A stretch of DNA of 64,000 nucleotides, taken from positions 156,842,726 to 156,906,725 of the forward strand of contig NC_088780.1 in the NCBI RefSeq assembly GCF_958450345.1. Reading direction: 5' to 3'. Made by a program: the position numbers and the translations under genes. The notes beneath the pieces are model-generated. The model was given only the letters and a program-made list of their open reading frames with translations, was not told the DNA's origin and ran no database searches. This DNA is from Calliphora vicina. Its lineage: Eukaryota; Arthropoda; Insecta; Diptera; Calliphoridae. Positions 1-12,290 of the stretch are shown in pieces (positions within the stretch are counted from its first letter, which is position 1; each line of letters starts with the position of its first letter).

Positions 1-2054
1 AAAACTCTAAAATTCTAAATTCTTTACTTACATTGTAAATGTAGGCCAAATAATCCCAGCAGTTCTAGGAGACAGTCCCGAACTAGTGATTTTATCCATC
101 ATTTAGGGTGGGAACTAGTTACTTCAAGAGCTACGTGACTAGTTATGTTATAAGCAGGGGGTCAATGGACCCTTTTTGATTACAATGAGACTGTCTAATA
201 GCTGGTCCAGAGTAGTCAATGCATTCGATTCACATACTGATTAAATAGCGTCAGTTACTTTACTAGCTACCTAACTGGTAACTTGATCAGCTACATAACT
301 AGTTATATTTACATGTAGGGGTGATAATTGACCTCAAATAGTCAGATAAAAATACATATCATAGACAGTCCAATAAAGGAGTGCTTGTAAACAAACCTTC
401 CTTCGACAACTCTACAATAGGTTGCTTTCTAAACTGCAGTACAAAATAAAGAGACACTAAAGTCACTATTGACTTCACGCTATGTTACAGGGGATATCGT
501 ACCAGTTTGTACGAATTACTCACAAAACGTTTAAAGTGACTACACTCTAGATTACTTAGAGACACTTAAGTGGCAATTGTCTTCACGCTACATTACCTGG
601 GATGTATAAATTGTCTTCTCTCTGCACTACAAAGAGCACATACGTGTCAAATGACTCAAAGTATATAAATTGGAGTCAGCTAAGTGATACGACATTGGTG
701 ACAATTACTGTCTTTAAGGGATACATTGACTACTTGCTTAACTGCTGGGATGAATCAGAAAAAACACACACCCTAATGTGTACAAGTATAAGTATTTGAA
801 CAAATTTATGTCTAGAATCTAAAAAGAACGGTAATAATAACTTAATAACAAAATATTTGTAAAATTTTCCATTTAAACGAAGTGTTCCAGCTGGCAAAAC
901 TGCATACATGATAATAAGTAACGGCCAAACATCAGAAGGTATTCTCAAATAATTATTGTATTTATGTTCTTAGGTATAACGCTGTATTCGAGCACTTAAC
1001 CAAGTAAATCTAACGGTGCAGAAGTTTCCAAAAAAAGAAACACCATTTGAAAATCTCCCCAAAAAAAAAGCATTAAAATATCATGCCATCAAATTGGGGT
1101 TTTTCCCAAACAAATTAAACTACAGCAAAAAACACCACAACTTGGAAAAAAACCAAATACACGTTACAACAAGTGTTTTGACCAGCAGTTATAGAGGGAA
1201 AAACAAAAAAGAATTTCGTTTTTCTTTGCAGCAGCAATCATAAGAAACCAAAACAAACAGCCTGTTACGAATATAATAAACAAGTTGTATGTAGAGATAC
1301 TTCGTAGACATCGCCATTGCGGTACTCGTGGTGGCAGCAAACAAAAATTTCATTTTCACAGACACAATATACAAACAGACAGACAGACGGACGTACAGAT
1401 GGACGGACAAAACATCTTTTAATGCATATATGTATACATTCGTACATCCATACAAGTGTATGCATGTGTAGATACAATATCTTTACAAGACGACGTACGC
1501 TTTTGGCTTTTGCAGTAGCAGAAAATAAATACTACGAGTCGTATAAAAATAATAATAACAACAACAGCAGCAGCAGCAACAAATAAAAGAAATAATAAAT
1601 AAACAACTGAGATACAGTTAGAGTGTCTTAGATTACAAACGCCAACATACGAATTATTACAATAAAGATAGATGAGTGGACAATAATATATCAACCGTTA
1701 AGCTCACGCTCTTAATCTCTCTCCCTCTCTCTCTCTCTCTTACACGACTATTTGCCATCTCTCTATCTCTTACTATACTCTTTTCTTTTTCAAGGGAAAT
1801 CTCTTGCTATACTGAAGTTGCCAGACTATAACAAATTTATTTTTCTGATCTTGACGGGAATCCGGATCCAATGTAACTATCTATTTTTTCAAAGAAACGA
1901 AAATGTTTTTTGTGCTAACATTTTTGGAAGGAGAAGATGTGTCGGATCTGTCCCTTCGTAACAGTTTCCAGTTCCAAGTTTGTTTCCTAAAAGGAATCAC
2001 ATCCTAACCCGAATTCATAATTATTATTAATGATCCCAGAGCCAGATATAGCTA
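1..2054. other. Gene-free leading region with degenerate repeats and microsatellites
   Basis: No convincing gene is visible. The first 600 bases hold loosely repeated phrases built on ACTAGTTA / CTAGTTAC and a diverged direct repeat: a ~40-bp phrase ending TTCACGCTAYRTTAC occurs near 454-497 and again near 567-604, about 113 bp apart. Further on there is a GACA/GACG-type tract (about 1375-1412), a CAG/CAA tract (about 1558-1582) and a CT-rich microsatellite (about 1716-1741). The short ORFs here are low-complexity or made from these tracts. Confidence 0.5.
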
Positions 2055-2210
2055 GGGCCGAATTACCGCATTCGATATCGAGTAAATTCGATCGTATTTT
2101 TCTAATTTGAGATTACGGCATTCGATATCGAGCATGAAATTTAGTACATTTTGTTATAATTACGATATCGAAATCATTTTCATTCGATCACGAGTGCGGT
2201 AATTCGGCCC
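2055..2210. mobile_element. Short MITE with ~16-bp terminal inverted repeats
   Basis: The segment starts with GGGCCGAATTACCGCA and ends with its reverse complement, so it is bounded by near-perfect terminal inverted repeats. It is 156 bp long and non-coding. Inside, the phrase TTCGATATCGAG appears twice in direct orientation, with a related GATATCGAAAT in the opposite sense, so the element may be partly self-complementary. No clean target duplication is visible, so I leave the superfamily open. Confidence 0.6.
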
Positions 2211-3435
2211 CTGTTATTAGAAGTCCTAAATATTTTATACAGAGAATGTTTAAGCTCTAACCAAAACTATTACTCAAAATAATTATATTCAATTCTCATC
2301 CCCTCAAATTCAGATTACTCGTTAATCCTGTCTATTGAATTCCAAAATTCCATTATATGAAAAACAATTAATAGCGCTTCGTGTGATACTTATGTTCGGT
2401 AATCCTTCTTTATGTTATCATAGCTCTGAGTGTCTATCAGTTTATACTAAAGTGACAAATACTAGGAAATTATACCCTTCTAGTATATTATCAGCGCTGT
2501 ATTACATTCTAAAAGACAGTGATCACTCTGATATTTTCCACCGTACGATACTATGGTCTAGGCTGCATTTTCTCATCAATTTGATCCTTAGAATATCCTA
2601 CTGAATTTAAATTATATTTGGCCTGCATATCTATATATTCCAAGGTATATGAGATGTTCCAAAATTAAGTCCATTGAACGATCACGTGATCGATATGCAT
2701 TAGGCATGTGGCTATCCTGATCTTAGTTATGCCAGAATAACTCTTTTTTCCGAGGCAGGTTCATATTCATGTATGGAATGGCGGCATCCAGTTCTTGACA
2801 TTCCTGTTAGAGCTTCCTGAAAGCTTCAGTGTACGAATTACGATCCAACGGATCTTGCACACGTCTACTCGTAAATTCGAAATTCCTTCCTTTCGTGCCT
2901 CTGCAGAGACTCTAATTGTATAGTGTTACTCATCTCCTCCAACAGTATGCTAGGAGAACTGCTTAATAATCGTTACATTTTATTCCATGAGCGGAAGAAT
3001 GCTTGCTTCCTCATACATATGGTGTTCTGAGGTAATTTACATGCAGCCATAAAGCTACGTTTAGGCAGCGTGGGTATCATTCAAAGAAGGACACCACACT
3101 GAAAAAGCGTTGTTGAATACTGACGGAACAATCGTCCTGTTGGTGTTGTATCGTCATTAATTGCATAGGAGGGGGATTCATCAAACGCAAAATACACCTA
3201 GCAGGTCTTCTCCTAGACTCAGTGGCCAAACCTGATGATGTCCGTTAAAATACCATAGGATCAGTCGGGTATCACTGTCCAATAAAGCCTTGATGTCATG
3301 CTGATAGAGATCTTACTCGGCTTCCCCGATCTACCCGCAATACACTAAGTATCAAGGTACATATTGGTTTCCGAAAGAGTCATTATGTCGTGGTATTAGA
3401 CATTAATCAGAACATGATTCTCTATGCAAGCTATT
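2211..3435. other. Gene-free region with a diverged outlying copy of the 3.4-kb tandem repeat
   Basis: No ORF with recognisable content. Around 3160-3330 there is a clearly diverged relative of the tandem repeat that follows (shared phrases GGGGGATTCATCAA, GGTCTTCTCCTAG and CAGTCGGGTATCACTGT). The remaining ~900 bp look like decayed unique sequence. Confidence 0.4.
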
Positions 3436-4060
3436 ATTCAACAATAATGCGTGTAGTGGCAGAGGGGGATTCGTCAATTCGTTCCGCTCAAACGAACCTC
3501 TCTGATCTTCTCCTACGCTCAAGGATCAGAACAGTTGGTGCCCATAAGAATTCTCTAGGTCCAGTCAGGAATCACTGTAAAAAAAAACCATGAAGACGAG
3601 ATGGTAGCCTTTCGGATAGCTGGGCCATGGAGGATCGTATGCTCGATATGCTAGCTAGTATTCAACAATAATGCGTGTAGTGGCAGAGGGGGGTTCATCA
3701 ATTTGTTCCGCTCAAACGAACATCTCTGGTCTTCTCCTAGGTACAATGATCAGAACAGGTGGTGCCCATAAGAATTCTCTAGGACCAGTCATGCATCTAT
3801 GTAAAAAAAAACATGAAGACGAGATGGTAGCCTTTCGGACAGCTGGACCCTGGAGGAATGCCAAGTAGCATTCAACAACAATCCTTGTGGTGGCATATTT
3901 GTCAATTTGTTACGCCCAAACGAACTTCTATGTTCTTCTACTAGGCTCAAGGATAAGAATATGTGGTGTCCGTAAGAATTATCTAGAACCAGTCAGGCAT
4001 CACTGTAAAAAAATATGGAAAAATGAAGATGGTAGCATTTCGGACCCTGGCGTTTTCCCT
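3436..4060 (+). repeat. Tandem repeat, three units of about 210-224 bp
   Basis: Units begin at an ATTCAACAAYAAT phrase at 3436, 3660 and 3870, giving periods of 224 and 210 bp. Each unit carries the landmarks GTGGCAGAGGGGG (units 1-2), CAAACGAAC, TCTTCTCCTA, CATAAGAATT and CAGTCAGGMATCACTGT, followed by an A-run and a GATGGTAGC phrase. Units 1 and 2 are similar; unit 3 is more diverged and partial. The units contain short open frames giving similar peptides, but frame and stops are not preserved from unit to unit, so I read this as non-coding repeat DNA. Confidence 0.7.
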
Positions 4061-4168
4061 GATCTGACCGAAATATCCTGTGTACTAAGGTATTGGTCTC
4101 CAAAAAGGCCCAGATGCCATGACGGTTGCTTGTCGGACAGCTAGCCAATGGCGAGACATTATAGAGTT

Positions 4169-4660
4169 CTAATTTTGTTTCCCCCAACTGACCGTCCCTA
4201 GGGATCGAAAAAAGCCCATGGTGTTGTATATGATGAATGAGATACCTTCATATTTGCGACTGGTGCAAAGAACATTGTCTCCTAGACCAAGGCGACAATG
4301 CTGTGGTGCTTCAGGTCTCCGGAATTGGGGGCATGATCGGTAACGGTTTATGCTGCTGTAGATGTTGTAATTGCTGGTATTGTTGTGATTTCTATACGGC
4401 AAGACACTGATGAGTTTCGTCATTGTTGGAGCAACAAAGCCATCCGACCACGCCGTTAGGAACAGTTCCATAGGTGATAAGATTTCCACCTTAAATGGAT
4501 CGATATGTGGGGCAGTCTGGCATTGTTTGCAGAACCATGATTCGGGATTTTTCTCAATTCCGTAATATACCAAAAGGATGCGGAGCAACACTAACAAAAT
4601 ATGTTGATTCACTGCTGAATGAGACTGAGAATAAGACTTCATTGTCCTCTTTATTGTCAA
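4169..4660 (-). CDS. Unrecognised 163-codon open reading frame
   Basis: This is one of the longest ORFs in the window that is not obviously transposon-derived. It has a hydrophobic stretch near residues 20-35 (ILLVLLRILLVYYG), then a short Cys motif (CKQC) and a polar Asn/Ser/Tyr/Arg-rich C-terminal half. I recognise no domain. On the opposite strand the segment ends in a 16-18 base A-run (from 4661), so it could instead be a retroposed plus-strand sequence with a poly(A) tail. Without an upstream promoter or good start context it may be a chance ORF. Confidence 0.15.
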   Translation of the reverse strand: MTIKRTMKSYSQSHSAVNQHILLVLLRILLVYYGIEKNPESWFCKQCQTAPHIDPFKVEILSPMELFLTAWSDGFVAPTMTKLISVLPYRNHNNTSNYNIYSSINRYRSCPQFRRPEAPQHCRLGLGDNVLCTSRKYEGISFIIYNTMGFFRSLGTVSWGKQN

Positions 4661-4722
4661 AAAAAAAAAAAAAACGAGAAAATTGTAATAAGAGCCAAAT
4701 TTATAGTAATAACTGCCAATAA

Positions 4723-5142
4723 TCTTTAGTTGATCTTGTACAAGTGATATGAAATTCTCTCATTAACAACATTGCATCATTTTTTAAAAATACAACTAGG
4801 TGGCATCATGTTTTCCCTTCAACTTCAAAGAACTTTGCATTACATTTTATTTTCTCCAAACACTGCAATAAATTTGTATTTTTTTTTTCTCAAGCCAGAG
4901 AGAGTGTGAAAGTTTTAGAAACGATCGCATAGAATTTTAAAAAGTTACAAACAGAAAAATCACACCTAAATACTTGAATGAATAAAAACACTGAGCGCGC
5001 TTTTTCTCAGCTAGCTGAGAGTAAACTTTATAAGCAGAGAAAGAGTAAAAACAAAAAAATTAAGTTTATTTCATTTAATGTTTTTTTTTTTATTTTGGTA
5101 CGTTGGTGGTGATCAATCGAAAATGAAAAATACAAAAAAAAC
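4723..5142. other. AT-rich upstream region of the small gene
   Basis: No gene. AT-rich DNA with A- and T-runs. One slightly more complex island near 4995-5050 has the palindrome CTCAGCTAGCTGAG and a TTTATAAGC phrase that could be an alternative TATA element. It lies just upstream of the candidate promoter of the 5586-5840 gene. Confidence 0.35.
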
Positions 5143-5178
5143 TTTATACAAACATTAGTTGATTGTGGATCAGTTTTA
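5143..5178 (+). promoter_or_regulatory. Candidate TATA/Inr core promoter for the 5586 ORF
   Basis: A TATA-like TTTATACAAA at 5143-5152 is followed by GATCAGTTTTAC, which contains the fly initiator consensus TCAGTT with its A at 5172. The spacing from the TATA box to that A is about 27-29 bp, as expected for a TATA/Inr promoter. It would give a 5' leader of about 414 nt. In sequence this AT-rich, TATA-like strings are common, so support rests on the combination and spacing. Confidence 0.35.
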
Positions 5179-5585
5179 CGTAAAAATTTCACTGAAACGG
5201 TTTGTTAAACTTAAAACTACGGATAAATAAAGAAACGTATTAACAAAAAAAAAACAACACACAAATAAAACATCCGACAACACTAAACTTAAATGGAATT
5301 TTAATAGATTTTTTTTTGCTAACGAAAAGAAGGAAAAAAATTATAAAAACGTTTATATATTAGAAAAATTCAAATTGTACTACGTAGAGCCATACAATAC
5401 ACAATTTTGAAATTAAGAAAAATTTACTGCATTTTTGGTATTTTCTTTAAACTACAAATATAAACCCTGTGGATTTTTTTTTGTTGTTTCAAACAGATTT
5501 CTAATTTATAGAAATAGCGCATATATTTGTGGTCGATTAAATAATTCAAAAGCTACAACTAAAAACAAACAAAAATCTAAACAAA

Positions 5586-5840
5586 ATGTCTCATCAATGC
5601 AGTTGCGGTCGTGACCTCAACAACAATTATGTCGGCTATACAAGTGCTTATGCAAATGCCAATACCAGCTTAGATCGTGAGTCCAATGCCACCTTAAGTG
5701 GCTCTACGAAATCCTCACCAGGCTCACAAACCCAATTCACAGCCAAGCTAATAGTGGGCACAGTGGGCGCCATCAAAGAGCTAAGGGAAAAGGAAAAATC
5801 ACGTCAAACAATGACACGTGCCGGGGATCGCAGAAATTGA
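5586..5840 (+). CDS. Small 84-residue protein, unknown function
   Basis: An intronless ORF of 84 codons that looks like a genuine host gene. Its start context AAACAAAATG fits the fly consensus (CAAAATG). It stands out from its surroundings in having balanced composition and ordinary codon use between two AT-rich deserts. The protein begins MSHQCSCGRDL, with a Cys-X-Cys pair at residues 5 and 7. It continues with an Asn/Ser/Thr/Ala-rich polar segment (about 10-50) and ends in a more hydrophobic then charged stretch: FTAKLIVGTVGAIKELREKE, followed by a basic tail to the TGA. There is no signal peptide and no clear membrane span; the AKLIVGTVGAIKEL segment could be an amphipathic helix. A canonical AATAAA first appears near 6626, so a 3' UTR of ~800 nt is possible. 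I recognise no family. The alternative is a chance ORF, which I think less likely. Confidence 0.5.
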   Translation: MSHQCSCGRDLNNNYVGYTSAYANANTSLDRESNATLSGSTKSSPGSQTQFTAKLIVGTVGAIKELREKEKSRQTMTRAGDRRN

Positions 5841-8800
5841 GTGGCTTTTAAAACACAGCAACAACAAAAAGAGGATGAGTTTCTTTTCGTTTTTTTTTCT
5901 TTCTAAAACATTTAGAAGTGTCTAGCTGAGGCAAAAGAGTTTTTTAAGCTGTTAACTTTAAGGTGTTGTAAGAGCAGGTGTATTTGAAGTTGTATATGTA
6001 GAATGAATGAATGAAGTGATGAAAGAGTTCTTTAAAGCTCTTGCTAATTGTTAGTGTGATTTAAAAAAAAATGTAGTAAATTAGTGGAAAACTTCAATGA
6101 AGATTATAATGATGTCCTTTTTTCTATTTATCTAAAAAAGAAATGTTTTGTATATTTTTAGTTTTATAATGAAACATTTTCATTTAAGAAGAGAGTCTAA
6201 TTAGTACCGTTTTACAGAAGTAGTTTAAAAAAGAAATATTACATTTCTTTAAAATGTAAATTAATTATTTAATTAAGTATAAATGCAGTGGAAATGAAGT
6301 TTAACAAAAATATTCGAAAAATCTGAATTTAGAGAAAATTATATAATTTTCTTGTATAGAGAAAATATTTTTATTTTTATCAAAGAATTATAATATGAAA
6401 ATTATTTACCATTTTGATCGAATATTGATTCGTCATGAATTTAAAAACATAATTTTTCAAATCTCTTTTTAACTATTTGTTAAAGATGTAGAAAGTTTTT
6501 TTATTTGAATTTAATTAAAATTAATTCAATATTTTTTTTTAAAAAATCAAAAAAAATATTCTTAAAAAATTAGCCAATGTTTCATTTAATCTATAGTTAT
6601 AATTTCATTAAAATCTAAATTGATTAATAAATATAGCTAATGAAGTTTGAGCAACATATTTAATTTAACAAAAATTATGTTAAACAAGAGCAATAGCTGA
6701 CCAGGTTTAAGTTAAGTTTAACTAAACTACCTTAATTAAATTTAACTAAAAGATTTGTTTAACAATTAGTTTCTGAAATGCTTAAGCAGTAAAACCAAAA
6801 AGTCATTTGATCTTAACTGGAAGATCGGTTTAAAAATCGTCATTCAAATGTTTCTTAAATTAATTAAATATTTTCTTCATAGTTTGCACCTTTTGATGAT
6901 GGTGTAAAATTAAGTTTTGTCGGGAGTAAGAGAATTTTGGATTAAAATTTAAAATGAGATTAACTTTTCTAATATTAATTGTTTTATAAACTAGTGAAAA
7001 AGTAAACAATTTCAGAGATTATTTTTCCATTTCCATTTTCTGAATATCTGTTTACGATTTTGAGTATAAAAACTGTCAGTTTATTGTTAAGACTAACAAA
7101 TAATCAGACATTAAGACAATGGAGACAGGATAACATAAGGGATTACGGATGCAGTTTATCGTGTATGTTGATCCTTAACTTCGTTTTACCAAAACCGATC
7201 AAAACACTTTTGACCAACTAGGAATAGTTGTGACGACTTCTATAATTAATGTTGCTTTTTAAATTGAAAAAAATATTTGTTAAAACAAAATTATATTCAA
7301 ATATGTACAAAAAAATTAAAAATTAAATGCACATAATTGATTAGTTAATTTTTCATAAACACAGATTAGTTAATCTACAGTCATATCGAAAATATGAGCA
7401 ATAAAAGCTGAACTATTGCTAATCTGGGAAACATTGCTACAGTAAAGATTTTTGTTATTTTAGACTATTGCTAATTCATTAACAATAAAATATTTTTTAC
7501 AATAAATCGTTATTAAATACTTAAGTTAAACTCTGGTTAACCAAGGTTAGCTAATCCTTAGTTGTTTGGAATATATTCAAAATATTGAATTTTCTTCCTA
7601 AATTTAATGTTTTCTTAATTCATAATTAGCAAGACAAGTTTAAGAAATTAAACTCTATTTAACTTTAGTTAGTTAATCCACAATTATGAAACCTTATAAA
7701 AAATTAAGATTTTTTTGAAGATAATCCACAATTATGAAACCTTATAAAAAGTGAAGATTTTTGTAATTTTAATCAATCGTTAAAATATTAATTAAGAAAG
7801 TATTTTTCAACCAATTTTCATTCAAAATTATAGTTAAACTTTCTTTAATCATGGATAGCTAATCTGTAGTTATATAAAATATCACTGAAAAATCAATATC
7901 TTTCAGAAACTTAATGTTATTTAAGTTAAAAAAAAGAAGTTAAACTGATCAAACCTACTTAAACTCAGTTAGTTAAGCTACTGTTATTTAAAATAACAGC
8001 AAAAAAGCTGAGATTTTTATAATTCTAATTTTCATCAAGAGTCGTCATCATGAGATTAACTTAATGCTAATTGTTTTATAAACAAGTAATAAAGTTAACG
8101 ATTTCATAGATTATTTTCGATTAAAATATATTAATTTAAACCTCAATGTTTTTTACAATAAATCTTTATTAAAAACTTTAGTTAAACTCTCGTTAACCAT
8201 GGATAAAATATTGAAATTTATTCCACTAAAATGGAAATTGAGAAGATATTTTATAACAACAATTTTCATTCAAAACGATAGTTAAACTCTCGTCATTTTA
8301 ATTAGCAAAACAAGTTTTAAGTTACATTCTGCTGAAACAAGGTTACTTAATCTACAGTTATAGACACAATAAATCTGTGGGCCAAATAATTAAATTGAGT
8401 AACGAAATTTACAACGAAGCATTGTTAAATATGGTTAAACTTTGGTTAGCTAATCCACAGTTATATAAAATGTTATGCTAAACGTTTTATTTTTCATAAA
8501 TTTAGTGTTTGTTAATTATTAAGGAGTTAAACTTTCCTTAACCTTGGTTAGCTAATCGACAGTTGTATAAAATATATGATAAAAACTAGAAATTTTAGTA
8601 ATTATAAAATAACGCTTAAAAGTAAACAGAGATAATATTATTTACAATAACACTTTCAATAAATCAAAAGTTAAACTCTCGTTAATCTACAGTTATAACA
8701 ATTAAATGAAAAAAAGAGATTTTTGTAAATTTAAACTGCAGTCAAAATATAATAATTTTAACAACTAAACTTTGTTTGACTAACTCTAAACTTGGTTAAT

Positions 8801-10744
8801 TAATCAACATTTGGGGGAACAGTTAATATTTTTTTGTTTAAAATTAAAGGTCAGTTAATCATTTAAATAAAAAATAAACTGAAAAGTAGAGCTTTTAATA
8901 AGTCTAAAGATCATAAAAGTCTAAAGATCATATTGAATAACATAAATATGATAGAGAATCTAAGTAAAGAGTAACAAAATTTATATTATAAAATTCAGAT
9001 TTTTTCGAATATTTTTTTTTTAAATTTGTCTTCTTTAAGTTTCCGCTGCATTTCCTTTTATTATTTCCTTAAACAAAAAACATCTTTATTTCCTATTATT
9101 TCAAAACATGTTTAACGAATTTCTTAATTATTTAATTAGTATTTTTTTGTTTGTTTCTTTTAAATATTTTGTTCTTTACACTTAAGTTATTAAAATTTAA
9201 TAGTTTTCTTTTTCAAATACCAGTTAAGTTTTTAATCAATATTGTTTGTTAATTTTTTTTATTTTTGTTTTAATTTTCATTTCCTTTTTTGATATAATAT
9301 TGGGTTTTAAAACAAAGAAAAAATTTCTAAATTTTTTATTTGCTTCCGTTTTGTGAAGCTAATGAAATTAATGGTTACGGGTTTGTGTTAATAAGAATTC
9401 TCTAATTTTCCAATGATTTATATAATTAAGTATTAACTAAAATAAAATTAAATAAAATTTTGATATTTAGAGTAGGTTTTTACAGCGATTGGTTTTCTTC
9501 ATTAACCTGCTACTGTGAAAACCGTCTTCAAAATATTATTCATACATTTTATTAGGGTATTTTTAGACAAACGAGAAAAAGTGCAATATTTTTAGGCATT
9601 GCTTAAAATACAAAAATTAAATTTAAAGAAAAGTTTGAAAAACTTTTTTTTCTAAATGAAATTCATTTTAACTATACAAACATTTTATTGTTTTATAAAA
9701 TAAACTAATTGTTGTTAGTTTTCTATAATCTCTGTTAAATCATTGTCAACCATACTGAGTGTATTTAACTCATAGTAAATTACATCATCTTTAAATAATC
9801 AAAAGCAAATAAAAAAAAAATAAAAATAACAAAACATTATTATCAAAATAGATTTAGAAACAAAGGAACATCAAACAAAAAAATGCAATAACTCATTTAG
9901 AAGACAAACAAAACTGAAATTAAATAGAAATCTAAACATATTTATAATTGAATTAAGCAACAGAGTTAATAACTTTTATTATGCTTAGTTTCTTTTTATT
10001 ATAATTAACAAACAAAGTAATACAAAATTGCTTTAGATAGCAATTTATTAAAGCACTCATTCACGTTTTTTTTTATTTACTAAATATGAGTTAATTTTGT
10101 TTTTTTTTTTAAATTTTTGAAATAAATTTTGTAATATTTAACTAACAATTTATTAAAGAAGATAAGCAAACTCAAATGATGATTGTATTGTTGTAAAAAT
10201 ATATGAGAGTGGGGAGAGTATCCCTGCAATCATTTATGTGTCTAAGAACTTTCCATGTTTTATGTGATTTTTAAGTAGTAAGTAGTAAAAAAATAACCTA
10301 TAATGAAATATATATTTTATAATCCATAGTTTGTAAGTTCTGAAAAATTTAAATAAATAAAAACAAATAAAAAAAATACTTACAATATTTACAACAAAAA
10401 AAATATATACAAAAAAAAATACTGAGTTTTATTTTTAAAAAAAAATCGGTCAAAACGATTTGAATTAATCAAAAATTTAATTTGTCAATCTAAAAAATGT
10501 GTTTCAATTAATTCTGTTCGAAATTATTACTTCGGAATCAATAGCCCTTTGATGGAACTGTTCTGAACCAGTTAGATTTATGTATTTGATTATTTTGATT
10601 GTCCGCATATTTACGTCATACCAGAATTGCGCTTGAATTTGGCATAAATCTGCTGTTTAATCTCATCTACTTTCATACCTGTTTTTTATTACTTCTTCAT
10701 TGTTAACAAACTAATTTTTATAAAATTGTTAGTTTTAAATACAA
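5841..10744. other. Long AT-rich region without genes, with degenerate interspersed repeats
   Basis: About 4.9 kb with no supported gene. Its left part may be the 3' UTR of the small gene. Between about 6640 and 8880 a family of loosely conserved phrases recurs: GTTAAACT(C/T)T-CGTTAACC, GTTAGCTAATCYACAGTTAT and TATAAAAT, spaced irregularly at about 100-250 bp. A short exact direct repeat (CCACAATTATGAAACC) occurs at about 7679 and 7727. The rest is A/T-run-rich. Confidence 0.45.
6640..8880 (+). repeat. Degenerate GTTAGCTAATCYACAGTTAT repeat field
   Basis: Recurring related phrases are seen by eye near 7365, 7525, 7660, 7850, 7965, 8335, 8445, 8540 and 8675. Each is a variant of a GTTAAACTNT-NGTTAACC half followed by TTAGCTAATCYACAGTTAT and often TATAAAAT. 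Spacing is irregular and identity low, as expected for an old, decayed tandem array rather than a recent satellite. No coding capacity. Confidence 0.45.
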
Positions 10745-11235
10745 TATACTATAGTAATGTATTCCACGTTCTATAAATTTTTTTCAACGTTTCTCCAATT
10801 TTGTTATCCTTTCCAAAAAATATGATTAGTCGAGGTCATCAAAATAATTATTTGTTTGTGAGATGATTTCAGCGTTGGAGTCTTTTCGTCGAGCCATTTC
10901 TTCAGGTTTGGAAACAAGAAATAATTACTAGGGGCTAACTCATGGATTTTGGACATGGAAACTGTACATGTGTGCATACGACTGTGAGCAAATGCGGAAG
11001 CCATCTTGTGGAAAGCTTTATCATACACAAGTGATAATCAAACATTTAAACCATTAAGCCACAATCTCTCGTACATACAATCTCTGATCGCCAACACCAT
11101 ATCCTAAATTTTTCCGTTGTTTCGGAAATTCACGAAATTCGCTTTTTTCCATTTTCTTCTCAAGTCACGCGGTAGTCTGCTGTCAATGATTTTCTTATGT
11201 TGGTCTTATTGGATTACGAACCAATCCTCAGCGAA
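10745..11235 (-). mobile_element. Internally deleted mariner remnant (second mariner subfamily)
   Basis: On the minus strand the segment begins with transposase N-terminal sequence reading MEKSEFREF and a later helix-turn-helix phrase (YVREIV). It then passes, with frameshifts, to the transposase C-terminal motif LAPSNYFLFPNLKKWLDEK (in the 74-codon ORF at 10804-11028). In mariners that motif carries the last catalytic Asp region; here the Asp after SPDLAPSD is replaced by Asn. The central catalytic core is missing, so the copy is dead. It belongs to a different mariner subfamily from the Mos1-like copies elsewhere in the window and resembles the copy at 45.4-45.8 kb. Confidence 0.7.
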
Positions 11236-11859
11236 ACATTTATGTTTCAAGAGACTTATTTATAATAAACCTTATGTTTATTCTCTTTAATATATCTTTT
11301 AGGTATTATGCAAAATATTACTCATATAGTTTGAGCAGATATCGTTAAATTGAACCAGTAAGATATTCTGAGGTGATGACATACATAGGGTGTAATTATA
11401 TCGTTTTTTAAGCAGAAAATCATTTTGTTCTTGTTGTCCGAATACGATGTACAGGGCTAATTCTTCTTGACAACAGTGCTGAATTGATGTCAGGTACTCT
11501 ATCCAAAGCCTAATATGCATATACGAAGGGTAGATATACCGAACCTGCACAGCTTTCATTGCCTTCCTGGTTATACAAAGCGTCTCGAATATTTCCAAAT
11601 TTACTCTTCGGTTTACTGCAGAAGGAGGTGTACACTCTCCACTGCACTAGAATCTAAACATTGACACTCTGCTTAAATCCATGGTGAAGACGTGTTGCTT
11701 GAAGATTGTTTATGCGGGTGGTATGGAATTTGCGATATAATTATTATTGAAACTGTGTTAAGAATATGCGCATGAGAAAATCCAACAAATTCTTCGATCG
11801 AAGGAGTGACACTTACATTATCCGACAATGAAAAATGTTTTAGACTCGTTCCTACAAGA

Positions 11860-12290
11860 AGCATAGGGCCTCAATAAAATGTTTGACCATCTCTCTATTT
11901 TGTGCTAACGCCTTCACTTCTCCCCAAATCTTGCCACTTATATTTAGTTCGACTTCAATCAGCTTTCTCCATGTATAAGATGGGCGTCCCCTTCTTCTGT
12001 TCCCTTGCGGGTTCCAGTCTATGGCAGTTCTAGTGATGTCGTTAGACCGCCTTCTAAGGGTGTGGCTGATCCAACGCCATTTTCGTCTCTTTATTTCAAT
12101 CGATAGGATTTGTTGGCTTATTTTTTCCCAGATTAGATATGGTTATCGGCCAGAATACACTTGGGATCGTGCGAAGATAGCGGTTCACGAGTGTCAGAGT
12201 TCCAAGTTTCGCAGCCGTACAGATGAGTAAATTTTACATAGGCATTGAAGATTGCAATTTTCGTACGGAGAGATAAAGAGGGCGATCTAC
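11860..12290 (-). mobile_element. 3' end remnant of an RTE-type non-LTR retrotransposon
   Basis: The minus strand encodes the C-terminal tail typical of RTE-clade ORFs: KRRKWRWISHTLRRRSNDIT, then RTAIDWNPQGNRRRGRPSYT and WRKLIEVELN, with a downstream W-x2-VKALAQNR phrase. The region just upstream reads YVKFTHLYGCETWN, the usual phrase after the reverse transcriptase domain. Frameshifts separate the parts, and no RT catalytic FADD box is present, so this is a 5'-truncated, inactive copy. Family assignment comes from recognised motifs, not from an alignment. Confidence 0.75.
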
